Shown: positions 23,708 through 32,605 of the stretch, piece by piece
Layout of the letters: every line of letters begins with the position of its first letter
Position numbering within the stretch: position 1 is the stretch's first letter
NCBI GenBank assembly: GCA_036378535.1
Contig: DASUWH010000079.1
Span: 65,270 to 129,269 of the forward strand
Direction: 5' to 3'
DNA: 64,000 nt
Origin: Gp1-AA122 sp036378535
Lineage (GTDB): Bacteria > Acidobacteriota > Terriglobia > Terriglobales > Acidobacteriaceae
Notes under the pieces: generated by a model
Databases searched by the model: none
What the model saw: the letters and a program-made list of their open reading frames with translations, nothing else
What the model was told of the DNA's origin: nothing
Made by a program: the position numbers and the translations under genes

Positions 23708-23774
23708 TGTCATCCCGACCAAGCCCGTGGATTGGCGAAAGCCCATCCATGGGCGCGTGGAGGGACCTTGTGTT
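23708..23774. repeat. Intergenic palindromic repeat (GTCATCCCGA...AGGGACCTTGTG family)
   Basis: The same ends as 8460-8494 (TGTCATCCCGACC and GGAGGGACCTTGTGTT), with a longer centre containing CCCATCCATGGG. It lies 23 bp before the MITE-like element, inside the 295-bp gap 23643-23937, which otherwise holds no gene. Confidence 0.65.
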
Positions 23775-23797
23775 CCCCGCCGGCTACACTAATTCTA

Positions 23798-23917
23798 GGA
23801 AGCTCTGATTAAGTGCCATAAACAGGAGCGCAAGGTCCCTCGACTCCGCAGAATTGCTTTAAAAGCGGCAATTCTGCTGCGCTCGGGATGACAGAAATGA
23901 ACTTAATCGGAGCTTCC
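23798..23917. mobile_element. MITE-like palindromic element, copy 1
   Basis: A 120-bp non-coding element with 16-bp terminal inverted repeats GGAAGCTCTGATTAAG / CTTAATCGGAGCTTCC. The interior palindrome has GTCCCTCGACTCCGCAGAAT against ATTCTGCTGCGCTCGGGAT. It is flanked by a direct CTA on both sides (23795-23797 and 23918-23920), a possible target-site duplication. A second copy lies at 54055-54167 in the opposite orientation. No transposase is present. Confidence 0.75.
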
Positions 23918-23937
23918 CTAGAAATGCTACAGAGCTC

Positions 23938-26103
23938 TTATCGAGTATCGATATTGAACCCGAGTATGGCATTTACTTCCACCGGCTGATCGCCTCGAAA
24001 CGCGGGCTTAAATTTCCAACTCGGCAACGATGACAGAACTTTTGCATTCATCTGGGCGGGACCCGCTTCCAGCACGCGCACGTTGCGCAATACGCCTGCC
24101 TGGTCGAGGATGCAGGCGATCACCATGCGTGAGGGTGTCAGACCGTTGGGTAGGTCCGCGCGCAGCGGTTCGGGCGCGCTGAGTTCTTGCGAGTAAACAT
24201 GGTGCGCCGAACTGGGGTCCGCGTATTGCAACACAGCCGTGCCTACGGTGGTTTCAAAATAGATGGTATAGACGGGATCGCCCTTCAGCACGCCATAGAA
24301 GTTGAACGCTCCGCCAGACCGGGAACTGGCGACAATCGTAATTCCTGGGCCCGCCTTTTTCAGATGGGTGCGGGCAGGATCAGCCGCTCCGGCATCGTTG
24401 CTCCCACCGAAGCTCGGAAGAGTAATCGTATTGCCGCCATTCACTGAGATGCCTGGCGTAGTGGACGCCGAGGCCACGGTAGTGCCCGCGCCACCGGTGC
24501 CTGGGTATGGGGATATGCCGCTCTTGGATGCCGGATCAGATCCACGGCCAGCGCCGGCGCTGGCAGCTCCGGTACCTTCACCGCTCAGACCACTGCCCGG
24601 TCCATTCCCGCGCCCGAGTCCGCTGCCATTTCCCGATCCCCCGACACCGGTCTTCGCGCCTCCAGCAGGGGAGACAGCAATCGCTCCGGCGCCTCCAGAT
24701 CCGGGTACGCCGACGTGCGGTCCGGGCTGGCTCGAAACCACCACTGCAGTATTCGACGTACCGGTTCCACCCTTCGCCTTCGGAGGTGCGGCAGACGAAC
24801 CAAGGTCAAAGCCCACACCTGGGGTCGAGCCTCCGTTTCCGCGTCCCAGAGCGTTTCGAGAACCGACCGTAGGTGGAGGGGGCACGATATTGGTCGCCAA
24901 GGTGGCGCCGTGTTCTCCGTACCGCCCCGAGCTTACCGCGTCGCTTCCCCCAATCGTCGGCGGAGGCGGAACAACACCGTTGGGCAAGGCAGTACCCGGG
25001 CCAGCGCGTCCGGTCACTCCAGAAACATCAACCGGCGGCGGCACAATTTGTTTGTGCAGCTCGCCGAGTTTCCCACTGCCATAGGAGGAGAGATCCCGGC
25101 TGACATTGCTGGGCGGAGGCGCGACAATGCTGGGCTGCGGGAGAGATAGCCGAGACGCGACGGCATTAGGGTTGCTGGGTGCCGACACCGGAGGCGGCAC
25201 CACGTCCACGTTTCGCGCCCCGGAGAGGCGCGCGCCCGCGATGTCTCGTTGCACCGAGGGAGGTGGCGCAATCACCGAAGCATTGCCTGCTTCGAGCGCT
25301 CGCATCTTGTCCCGCATCACTTCGGGAGGTGGCGCAACCACGGAGCTGTTCACCTGGATGGCGCGCATCTTATCGCGAGAAACGCCAGGAGGCGGCGCGA
25401 CGATGGAGTTGGCTATCTCGGGAAGCGACTGAACTTTGTCGCGCGACACCTCAGGCGGGGGCGCGACGATCGAAGTCGCGAGCGACGGCGAAGTCCGGAA
25501 TTGGTCGCGAGGTATGCTCGGAGCCGGAGCGACGGCCTCGGCTTGGGGCAGGTTCGGCATTGCCGATTTCAAGCCGGAAGTGGGCGGCGGTCCCGGTACT
25601 CCACGGATCGCGAGCAGGTTGGCAACCGGAAAATCCGATTTCGGCAAATTGATTTTCGGGGCATCTACCACTTTCTCAAGCGGAGAATCGCCACGAACCA
25701 CTCGAATGGTCTGCGTACGATGTTGCGCATGCTGCCCACCCGCGCGACCCGCTTTTCCTTTCGCCGCTCCTCCGGCGTCTTCGGTCTGGGGCAGTTCGTC
25801 CCCGGAAAAATAGAGCACGTCGTACTTTGGCTGAACTGGGGGCACGTACGGCTGCATCGACGCCAACTTTGCGGGAACCACAATCGCGGCGGTCAATAAT
25901 GCACACTCCAGAACCCAAGCTGCCAGAATTCCGCGGACGGGGAAGATTCTTGTCGGCGCTTCTCCCGCCAGGGGCCGGCTGGAGCGCCGCAACGCCGGCC
26001 GGATGCTGGTGATGAATTCTTCCCACGGCGATGACCAGTGGATCAGCAGCTGCGGAACATCGTGCAGCGACTTGATCGCGGGCGTTTCCTGGACCGACGC
26101 CAT
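23938..26103 (-). CDS. TonB-like protein with long proline-repeat linker, last gene of the Tad operon
   Basis: A 721-residue inner-membrane protein. The N-terminal part is cytoplasmic, with one transmembrane helix near residues 60-82 (GILAAWVLECALLTAAIVVP). A long low-complexity periplasmic linker follows, then a C-terminal TonB-type domain in the last 80 residues (LPNGLTPSRMVIACILDQAG, VRVLEAGP, SSLPSWKFKPAFRGDQPVEV). Between about residues 170 and 440 a degenerate unit of the type IVAPPPxVSRDK recurs at least eight times, followed by a Gly/Ser-rich stretch. The ATG at 26101-26103 has GAGG 8 bp upstream; the frame open to 26250 is a shadow of the DUF192 gene. Its job beside Tad genes is unknown; energising or anchoring an outer-membrane partner is inference. 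Confidence 0.85.
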   Translation of the reverse strand: MASVQETPAIKSLHDVPQLLIHWSSPWEEFITSIRPALRRSSRPLAGEAPTRIFPVRGILAAWVLECALLTAAIVVPAKLASMQPYVPPVQPKYDVLYFSGDELPQTEDAGGAAKGKAGRAGGQHAQHRTQTIRVVRGDSPLEKVVDAPKINLPKSDFPVANLLAIRGVPGPPPTSGLKSAMPNLPQAEAVAPAPSIPRDQFRTSPSLATSIVAPPPEVSRDKVQSLPEIANSIVAPPPGVSRDKMRAIQVNSSVVAPPPEVMRDKMRALEAGNASVIAPPPSVQRDIAGARLSGARNVDVVPPPVSAPSNPNAVASRLSLPQPSIVAPPPSNVSRDLSSYGSGKLGELHKQIVPPPVDVSGVTGRAGPGTALPNGVVPPPPTIGGSDAVSSGRYGEHGATLATNIVPPPPTVGSRNALGRGNGGSTPGVGFDLGSSAAPPKAKGGTGTSNTAVVVSSQPGPHVGVPGSGGAGAIAVSPAGGAKTGVGGSGNGSGLGRGNGPGSGLSGEGTGAASAGAGRGSDPASKSGISPYPGTGGAGTTVASASTTPGISVNGGNTITLPSFGGSNDAGAADPARTHLKKAGPGITIVASSRSGGAFNFYGVLKGDPVYTIYFETTVGTAVLQYADPSSAHHVYSQELSAPEPLRADLPNGLTPSRMVIACILDQAGVLRNVRVLEAGPAQMNAKVLSSLPSWKFKPAFRGDQPVEVNAILGFNIDTR

Positions 26104-26117
26104 TTTGGTTGCCTCGA

Positions 26118-26510
26118 TCACGCTCTCACTCCATTGCCGTTGAGGCCAACATCGATGACATCGCCCACCCCGGTCTGTGTTTGGCCGATGGTGCCGGGCG
26201 GCAGTTCCACGACACTGACCGCCGACCAGCGCACTGGCGCCATCCGCCAAGGCCGTAAATTTTCCTGTACATAAACCACTTTTTGCTCCGCGTTCAGGTA
26301 AACCACATCAATCGCGAACCGCATGCCGAAGGTGTGTACGCCACGGCACGGGACGATCCACAACCCGCTCCCCTGGGGAAACTTTTCCGCATCCGTCGCC
26401 ATCAATCCGCGCAAGCGAGTCCAGTGCGTGTCGGCCAGCATCAAGTCGGTGGCCAAATAGGCCCGGCTGGTGCGATTGTAAGCGTACCGTTGGCCGGCTG
26501 GTGCGGGCAT
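26118..26510 (-). CDS. DUF192 family protein
   Basis: A 130-residue protein with the DUF192 core: LMLADTHWTRLRGLMATDAE, the WIVPCRGVHTFGMRFAIDVV block and a C-terminal VVELPPGT. The family has a small beta fold and no settled function; members are often secreted, but no signal peptide is seen here. It sits between tadC and the TonB-like gene with gaps of 36 and 14 bp, all on one strand, so it is probably cotranscribed. DUF192 genes near Tad loci are known in other bacteria, from memory. Confidence 0.88.
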   Translation of the reverse strand: MPAPAGQRYAYNRTSRAYLATDLMLADTHWTRLRGLMATDAEKFPQGSGLWIVPCRGVHTFGMRFAIDVVYLNAEQKVVYVQENLRPWRMAPVRWSAVSVVELPPGTIGQTQTGVGDVIDVGLNGNGVRA

Positions 26511-26546
26511 TACAACTCCTGTCGGTGATCCTTTACCACACCAGCG

Positions 26547-27437
26547 TCACTTGCCGAGCGCGTGGATCAAGCCAATCACGGCCGGTCCCAGGGTGACGAA
26601 GAACATGGAGGGGAGGACGAACACGACCAGTGCTGGAATCATTTTAATCGTAGTCTTGGCAGCCTGCTCCTCGGCCCGCTGCCGGCGCTCGGTCCGCAGC
26701 GCGTCGGAGTGCACGCGCAGCGCCTGCGCCACGCTGGTGCCGAAGCGATCAGTCTGAATCAAGACTCCCACCAGGGCGCGAATATCGTCAACCCCCGTGC
26801 GTTCGGCCAGATTCCGCAGGGCCTCCGGACGCGGCTTGCCGGCGCGCATCTCCAGATTCACCAGATAGAATTCGTCGCTCAGATCCTGGTGGGCGTAGCG
26901 CAAATCCTGGCCGACGCGCGCCAGGGCTTGATCCAGGGACAAGCCCGCTTCCACGCAGATTACGGTGAGATCAAGGGCGTCGGCCAATCCCACTCGAATA
27001 CGACGCTGGCGGTCGCGGATCATTCTCTTCAGAACGAATCGTGGCAACAGGAAACCGAGCGCTGGGATACCAATGAGCAGGTAGGGGGAATCCAGTCCAC
27101 TGACCAGCACTACGATCATCAAGCCCACGAGTGCGCAGAAAACGCGCAGCCCGAAGTAGACAGTCTCGTGGCGCGATTCGCGATAACCGGCCTGCATCAG
27201 CCATGCCCGCGACTTGGTCGCCTCCGCCGGCGACAGCGGAATAGCCTTGCTGAGCGGACTCAGTGCCTGCTCGATTCTCTCCTTGATGGGCGCTTTTTCC
27301 GGCAGCGCTTGCGGCCGCGATCCGAGGGATTTCAAGCGGGCGCCAAGGACCGATGTCGGCATTACCACGGCCGCCCCAAGCGAGAACACGGCCGCAGCCA
27401 CGGTGACAAAGACCAGAATTACTAATGCCAGTTCCAT
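26547..27437 (-). CDS. tadC: Tad pilus platform protein (type II secretion F-domain)
   Basis: A 296-residue inner-membrane platform protein of the type IVc (Tad) pilus. One N-terminal transmembrane segment, a second pair near residues 95-130, and a C-terminal helix (ALVVFVLPSMFFVTLGPAVIGL) frame the T2SF domain. That domain is recognised by DALDLTVICVEAGLSLDQAL and the FGTSVAQALRVHSDALRTERR block. It starts 1 bp after the tadB stop in a tight operon. The pair TadB/TadC forms the platform that TadA acts on. Confidence 0.9.
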   Translation of the reverse strand: MELALVILVFVTVAAAVFSLGAAVVMPTSVLGARLKSLGSRPQALPEKAPIKERIEQALSPLSKAIPLSPAEATKSRAWLMQAGYRESRHETVYFGLRVFCALVGLMIVVLVSGLDSPYLLIGIPALGFLLPRFVLKRMIRDRQRRIRVGLADALDLTVICVEAGLSLDQALARVGQDLRYAHQDLSDEFYLVNLEMRAGKPRPEALRNLAERTGVDDIRALVGVLIQTDRFGTSVAQALRVHSDALRTERRQRAEEQAAKTTIKMIPALVVFVLPSMFFVTLGPAVIGLIHALGK

Positions 27438-27438
27438 A

Positions 27439-28407
27439 TCAGACCTGAATCGTAATAACGCGGCGAATTACAAAATAACCAATCGTTTGCAGGGTAACGC
27501 CAATCACCACCAGAATATGACCCAGCGGTTCGGTGAACAGCGGCCGGATGAAGCTGGGATTCATGGTTTGCATAGCCACCACGATCAGCGGCGGCATCCC
27601 CATCAGCAGCATCATCGTCAGCCGGCCCTGCGCCGTAAAAACACGCACTTGCCGCATGATCTTGAAGCGTTCGCGAATCACGTACGAGAGATTGTCGAGA
27701 ATTTCCGCCAGGTTGCCGCCTGTCTCACGTTGCAGCATGACGGCGGTAACGAAGAATTTGACGTCGACCAGGGGCACGCGCTCGGTGAAGTTCACCAGCG
27801 CGTCGCGGACTGGCAAGCCGAACTTCTGCTCTTCGAACATCTTGCGAAATTCCCCTGCGATCGGGTCGGTAACTTCGTTGGCGATCAGTTCCAGCGCCGT
27901 CGTAAACGCATGGCCGGCGCGGACCGCTCGGGCCAGCGTGTCGATGGCCTGGGGAAACATCTCCTCGAACTTATCGAAGCGTTTGGTTCGGCGATGGGCA
28001 GCGTAGCCGTAAGGCAGCACAAATCCCAGGAAGAAGGCGAGCCAGGCAAACAGGGGATTTTGCGTCCAGATAAGAATGACTACAGCGAATAAGAAGCCCG
28101 CGCTTGCGCACACCAGGAGGAAATTGCCGGCACGCATCTTGATATCTGCCTGCGACAACAATTTCTGTAAGGAGGAGATGCGGGCAGACCGGCGCAGTAA
28201 CTGATCGACAGCCGGGATGTTGCTCAGCATCTCGTCACGCAGCAGAGCTAATTCTTCGCTGGGCTTGCGCTCGGCCGGTTTCTGCACCGCTTCCAGTCGT
28301 TCGCGCAGCAGGCGCGCGCGCGCGCTGCGCTGGTCGAGTGCCATGCCGACCGCAAAAACTACGATGGTGACAACGATGAATACCAGCAATGCAATGGTGG
28401 CGGTCAT
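27439..28407 (-). CDS. tadB: Tad pilus platform protein (type II secretion F-domain)
   Basis: A 322-residue partner of TadC. An N-terminal transmembrane helix (IALLVFIVVTIVVFAVGMAL), a central pair of helices near residues 105-145, and a C-terminal helix flank the T2SF domain (PQAIDTLARAVRAGHAFTTAL; FVTAVMLQRETGGNLAEILDN; IRERFKIMRQVRVFTAQGRL). The length is typical. It lies 30 bp after tadA and 1 bp before tadC. Confidence 0.92.
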   Translation of the reverse strand: MTATIALLVFIVVTIVVFAVGMALDQRSARARLLRERLEAVQKPAERKPSEELALLRDEMLSNIPAVDQLLRRSARISSLQKLLSQADIKMRAGNFLLVCASAGFLFAVVILIWTQNPLFAWLAFFLGFVLPYGYAAHRRTKRFDKFEEMFPQAIDTLARAVRAGHAFTTALELIANEVTDPIAGEFRKMFEEQKFGLPVRDALVNFTERVPLVDVKFFVTAVMLQRETGGNLAEILDNLSYVIRERFKIMRQVRVFTAQGRLTMMLLMGMPPLIVVAMQTMNPSFIRPLFTEPLGHILVVIGVTLQTIGYFVIRRVITIQV

Positions 28408-28437
28408 GATTGGTTCCGCAGAAAAACTTTTCTTGAC

Positions 28438-29733
28438 TTAAACTTCCATACGCGATTCGAACAAGGCCGGACGCAGACGGCAACCGGCAGCGGCCAAGCG
28501 ATCTGCGAATCGCGGCCGATGCCCAGTGGCTCGGTACGTGCCTTTCACTCTTCCACTCTCATCAATTCCATAGCGATCGAAGACGAAAATATCCTGCAGC
28601 GTAATCATCTCTGCCTCCATTCCGGTCAATTCGGTAATGGAGAGCACCTTGCGCGAGCCGTCTGAAAGGCGCGCGATTTGCACGATGGCGTGAATAGCCG
28701 CGGCGATCTGCTGGCGCACCGCCCGTTCCGGAATGTTCAGATTGGCCATCAGCGACATGTTCTCGATACGCGCCATCGCGTCTCGGGGCGAGTTCGCGTG
28801 CACCGTTGTCAGCGAGCCTTCGTGGCCGGTATTCATGGCCTGCAACATGTCGAATGCTTCTTCGCCGCGGACCTCGCCCACCACGATGCGGTCGGGTCGC
28901 ATACGCAGCGAGTTGATTACCAGTTGCCGCTGGCGCACCGCGCCCTTTCCTTCGATGTTCGGCGAGCGTGTTTCCAGCCGCACCACGTGTTCCTGCTTCA
29001 GTTGTAATTCGGCTGCATCCTCGATGGTCACGATTCGTTCTGTGGGGGGAATATAACCGGAAAGCACATTCAAAAGCGTCGTCTTACCGGCGCCGGTACC
29101 GCCTGAAATCAAGATGTTGAGCTTGCCTTTGACCATGTTGGAGAGCAATTCCAGCATGGGCTCGGTAATGGACTTGTTCTCGATCATGTTTCTGGCGGTC
29201 AGGGGATCGCGGCCAAACCGCCGAATCGAGAGGCAGGGCCCGTCAATGGCCAACGGCGGAATAATGGCGTTCACACGGGAGCCATCCCCCAGGCGCGCAT
29301 CTACCATGGGCGACGATTCATCGACGCGCCTTCCCACCTTGGAGACGATGCGATCGATGATCTGCATGAGATGCGAATCGTCTTTGAAGCTCAACCCCGT
29401 CAATTCCAGTTTGCCCCCGCGCTCTATGTACACGCGATCGTATCGGTTCACCAGGATGTCGGATATAGTCGGATCTTTGAGAAGCGGCTCCAGCGGGCCT
29501 AATCCGAATATTTCATCCAGAATTTCCCGTGAAAGGCGTTCGCGTTCCGCAAAGCTGAGAGGTACCGCCTCGCTGTTCACTGAGCTGCGGATGAGGATTA
29601 ATACTTCTTCGCGAGCGGTTTCGCTCGGGGTGCGTCCCAGTTTTTCAAGGTTGAGGCGGTCCAGGATCTTGCGATGCAGATCCGACTTTACCTGCTGGTA
29701 CTCGCTGCGTTCGAAAGTTTGCAGATTTGCCAT
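28438..29733 (-). CDS. tadA: Tad pilus assembly ATPase (CpaF/TadA)
   Basis: A secretion-superfamily ATPase (431 aa) that powers Tad pilus extension and retraction at the cytoplasmic face. An N-terminal helical domain is followed by the catalytic domain: Walker A GGTGAGKTT at residues 211-219, the Asp box TIEDAAELQL, Walker B MRPDRIVVGEVRGEEA near 280-293, and the His box GSLTTVHANSP. The C-terminus is about 25 residues longer than the conserved core (RATGHRPRFADRLAAAG). The start is 3 bp after the cpaE stop. It is close to the Caulobacter CpaF type. Confidence 0.95.
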   Translation of the reverse strand: MANLQTFERSEYQQVKSDLHRKILDRLNLEKLGRTPSETAREEVLILIRSSVNSEAVPLSFAERERLSREILDEIFGLGPLEPLLKDPTISDILVNRYDRVYIERGGKLELTGLSFKDDSHLMQIIDRIVSKVGRRVDESSPMVDARLGDGSRVNAIIPPLAIDGPCLSIRRFGRDPLTARNMIENKSITEPMLELLSNMVKGKLNILISGGTGAGKTTLLNVLSGYIPPTERIVTIEDAAELQLKQEHVVRLETRSPNIEGKGAVRQRQLVINSLRMRPDRIVVGEVRGEEAFDMLQAMNTGHEGSLTTVHANSPRDAMARIENMSLMANLNIPERAVRQQIAAAIHAIVQIARLSDGSRKVLSITELTGMEAEMITLQDIFVFDRYGIDESGRVKGTYRATGHRPRFADRLAAAGCRLRPALFESRMEV

Positions 29734-29736
29734 GCG

Positions 29737-30912
29737 TTATCTAGCCGACTTGAATAGCGACCATGCCTCGCGCTTTACCTGTTCGTCATTTTCTGTGAGC
29801 TTCTGCGCCAGGCCAGTAAAGGAGCGGGCGATCTCGGTGTGGTTCTGGTCCATCAGCGGAGTGCCGCGATCGATAGCCGCCGATACCGCAAAATATTGAT
29901 TGGGAATCTTCCACAGCAGCTTGGCGCCAGTCGCCGCCTCGGCATCCGCTTCGGAAAAACCTGGTATTTTCCGGAAGCGGTTCAAAACCAGGCGAACCCG
30001 CTCCCGTCCGCCTGTTTCCCCCAGAAATTGCAGTACCCGGGCCGCGCTCCATAAGGAGGCTACATCGGTATGGCCGACCAGCAGCACCGTTTCCGACAAG
30101 TTGCACACCAGCCGGGTCGCACCATCGAGACGGCTGGAAGCATCCACCACTACGTAGCGATAGTGATTCACCAGCATGTCGAAGAGGCGGGCGAATTCTG
30201 CCGTGGACGGTTCCACCACGCCCGGTGTATTCACCCCGGCCAGCAGTTGCAGGCCGTCCGAGCTGCGCGTCATGAAACTTTCCAGCAGGGAACTATCCAG
30301 GCGGTGCAGGTTGCGGATCGCATCCGAGATTGTGAACAGCGGCTTCAAATTCAAATGCAGGGCAGCGTGCCCCAAAAGCGCCAAATCGATCAGCGCAACG
30401 TGGCCATGGGCCGATTGAAGAGCCAAAGCCAGATTGACGGCAACCGTCGTTGCTCCCACGCCGCCTTTCGCATTCACGACCGTAAAGACCTTTCCCCGTG
30501 AGCCCTCCCGCTTCACTTTCCGTTGTGCGGTGGTAAGCCGAACGAAGGCTTCTAAAAGATCTGTGGTAGTGGTGGGGCGCTCGATAAACTCCTGGGCTCC
30601 TGCCCGCATGGCGCTGACGATCAGTTGCGGCTGCTGCATGCTGCCGATCGCGAATACCGCGGATTCAGGAAGTTCCTGACGAATCAGCTCGAGGGCTCGC
30701 AAGGCCATCGCCGCGTTGTCGGAAGGAATATCGACCAGGATGACATCCGGATTGGCCGATTGCACCCGGCGAATCACTGGGTCAGTCGCGCCCACAGGGA
30801 AACTGGCGCACGTGTGAGAGGTCCGAGCAACGCTGGTTCCGTCAACCAGCACCTGGAGCACGGCTCTCTGTTCGCTGTCGGTGGCTACAATTACGACTGA
30901 AAGCTCGGGCAT
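29737..30912 (-). CDS. cpaE: Tad pilus localisation ATPase (CpaE/TadZ, MinD-like)
   Basis: A 391-residue protein with an N-terminal receiver-like domain (about 1-125, with VILVDIP at the usual Asp position) and a C-terminal ParA/MinD-type ATPase carrying the deviant Walker A NAKGGVGATT near residues 147-156. In the family it localises the pilus machine at the pole. The ATG at 30910-30912 begins MPELSVVIVATD. It lies 109 bp after cpaC, a gap larger than elsewhere in the operon, with no terminator visible there. Confidence 0.92.
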   Translation of the reverse strand: MPELSVVIVATDSEQRAVLQVLVDGTSVARTSHTCASFPVGATDPVIRRVQSANPDVILVDIPSDNAAMALRALELIRQELPESAVFAIGSMQQPQLIVSAMRAGAQEFIERPTTTTDLLEAFVRLTTAQRKVKREGSRGKVFTVVNAKGGVGATTVAVNLALALQSAHGHVALIDLALLGHAALHLNLKPLFTISDAIRNLHRLDSSLLESFMTRSSDGLQLLAGVNTPGVVEPSTAEFARLFDMLVNHYRYVVVDASSRLDGATRLVCNLSETVLLVGHTDVASLWSAARVLQFLGETGGRERVRLVLNRFRKIPGFSEADAEAATGAKLLWKIPNQYFAVSAAIDRGTPLMDQNHTEIARSFTGLAQKLTENDEQVKREAWSLFKSAR

Positions 30913-31021
30913 ACCGGCCCTTGGACCCCGTCCGTGTGACTCTAAAGATAACCTACTCGGGCCAGCAGAGTCGCCCCATTTTTGGACTACCGAGTGTTAT
31001 TTCCAAACCTTCGTAACTCAT

Positions 31022-32572
31022 TCATTTCCCAGAACCGGTGGGCTTTTTGCCATCAAACTTTTCCTGGTTGAGGAACGGCTTCGGCATGGTTGGACCCGCC
31101 GGAGCCTCGCTGCTTGGCGAGACGCGCTTTACGGTGCACAGGACCATCAATTCGGAATTGCTTCTCTGCGCGCTTTTGCTCTTGAAGAAATTCCCAAGAA
31201 TCGGAATGTCGCCCAACCCCGGTAGCTTATTGGTGATATTGGTAATGCGATTGTCCATCAGGCCGGCGATAACGAAACTCTGGCCATCCTGAACCTCGAA
31301 TTCGGTCTCCGCGCGCCGGGTGCTTAGCGCCGGGACGGTAAAACCGGAGATCGTCAGAGCATTGGCGAAATCCAGGGCGCTGACCTCCGGTATGACCCGC
31401 AAGTGTATGTTTCCATTGGGCATGATCACCGGAGTGAACTTCAGCCGCACCCCAAATTCCTTGAATTGAATACTGACGGCGGTAAATCCCTGGCCTGGCT
31501 GAACCATTGGAAACGGAAACTCACCACCCGCGAGGAAGCTCGACTCCTTGCCATTCACAGCGATCAGGTTCGGCTCAGCCAGGATCTGCAGAAGATTCTT
31601 GTTCTGCAAAGCCCTGACCACTGTTCCCAGGTGAATGTCCGGTCGGAACAGGAATATGTTGAGCATGTCGTTGATAGTCGCCGTGCTGTTAAAGGGCGAC
31701 GTGCCGGGCCCGCTAGGATTCACCACCCCCCCATCGGGATAGGGTACAGGCGTGTTACCGAAAGTGTCGTTCAGGGTGCCGAATTTTTCACCGCCGAATT
31801 GCCCGGTACTCACATTGCCCAAGGTTCGGAAGGCGCCCGTGGAAAAAAGATTGATCCCAGCCTCAGTCAATGCGCTCCGATCTACCTCAGCGAATTTAAC
31901 CTGGAGCAGAACCTCCTGCGCTCCCACCGGACCGAAAGTCAATACATTTACTACACTCTTGGAATAGGCGGCAGCGATCAACTCCGCCCGCTTGGCTACA
32001 TCTTCCGTAGAAACGTGCCCGGCTAACACGATGGCGTTTCGGGATGGAGTGACAGTGATCTGTTCCTCGGGGAAGACGCGGCGCTCCTCCTCGGCGACTG
32101 CGGTTACATCCACGTCCACGCGCAGATCAAAACTGCGCGACCGCTCCAGTTCATCCCATATCAGCAACGATACTTCGCCGGGAGAGCGGCCATGCACGAG
32201 AATCTGTGTGGGCGTAACTACGCTGACATCCGCCACCGACGGGTCGGTAACCGAAACCCGTTTCAATCGTTCCGTGGTATTGATCAGCAGTGACTTACCA
32301 ACCAATACGCGCAAAGGCGCCGCGCTGCTCAACTCCGATTGCGGGGTGGCAGCCGATGCCGGAGGAGCGGTTCCGGCTTGGGCAGAAGCGGGTGAAGCCG
32401 GCTGAGCCGGAGGATTTTGGGGAGCCGTCGGCGCCGGCGCCGGCGCGGTTCCGATCGTGGTGGGCGGCTGCGCTTGCTGTTCCGGTGTGCTTGCCGCATT
32501 TTGTCCCAGAACTGAAAAGGAACTGACGATAACAAGTATGCCGACCGTACAGCACTTACGGGCAAAGGTCAT
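31022..32572 (-). CDS. cpaC: Tad pilus outer-membrane secretin (CpaC/RcpA)
   Basis: A 516-residue secretin that forms the outer-membrane pore for the Flp pilus. The signal peptide is MTFARKCCTVGILVIVSSFSVLGQ; a Pro/Ala/Gln-rich linker (about 25-75) follows. Then come an N0-like domain (SLLINTTERLKRVSVTDPSV), a BON-like segment (NAIVLAGHVSTEDVAKRAELI) and the C-terminal secretin domain (LLQILAEPNLIAVNGKESSFLAGGEFPFP; FEVQDGQSFVIAGLMDN). The Pro-rich linker is longer than in classical CpaC. It lies 33 bp after cpaB. The start ATG is clear, and GGAG about 11 bp upstream is a weak ribosome-binding site. Confidence 0.94.
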   Translation of the reverse strand: MTFARKCCTVGILVIVSSFSVLGQNAASTPEQQAQPPTTIGTAPAPAPTAPQNPPAQPASPASAQAGTAPPASAATPQSELSSAAPLRVLVGKSLLINTTERLKRVSVTDPSVADVSVVTPTQILVHGRSPGEVSLLIWDELERSRSFDLRVDVDVTAVAEEERRVFPEEQITVTPSRNAIVLAGHVSTEDVAKRAELIAAAYSKSVVNVLTFGPVGAQEVLLQVKFAEVDRSALTEAGINLFSTGAFRTLGNVSTGQFGGEKFGTLNDTFGNTPVPYPDGGVVNPSGPGTSPFNSTATINDMLNIFLFRPDIHLGTVVRALQNKNLLQILAEPNLIAVNGKESSFLAGGEFPFPMVQPGQGFTAVSIQFKEFGVRLKFTPVIMPNGNIHLRVIPEVSALDFANALTISGFTVPALSTRRAETEFEVQDGQSFVIAGLMDNRITNITNKLPGLGDIPILGNFFKSKSAQRSNSELMVLCTVKRVSPSSEAPAGPTMPKPFLNQEKFDGKKPTGSGK

Positions 32573-32605
32573 TGTGATTGGTTCTCCAGTGCTGTTGCAG
32601 CACGG

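Noticed and set aside
24302..25084. 260-residue Pro/Gly-rich plus-strand ORF within the TonB-like gene
   Set aside because: It is the complement of the proline/glycine repeats of the minus-strand gene and carries no family motif.
26562..27425. 287-residue plus-strand ORF opposite tadC
   Set aside because: It is the reverse reading of a strongly supported Tad platform gene and has no hydrophobic or domain structure.
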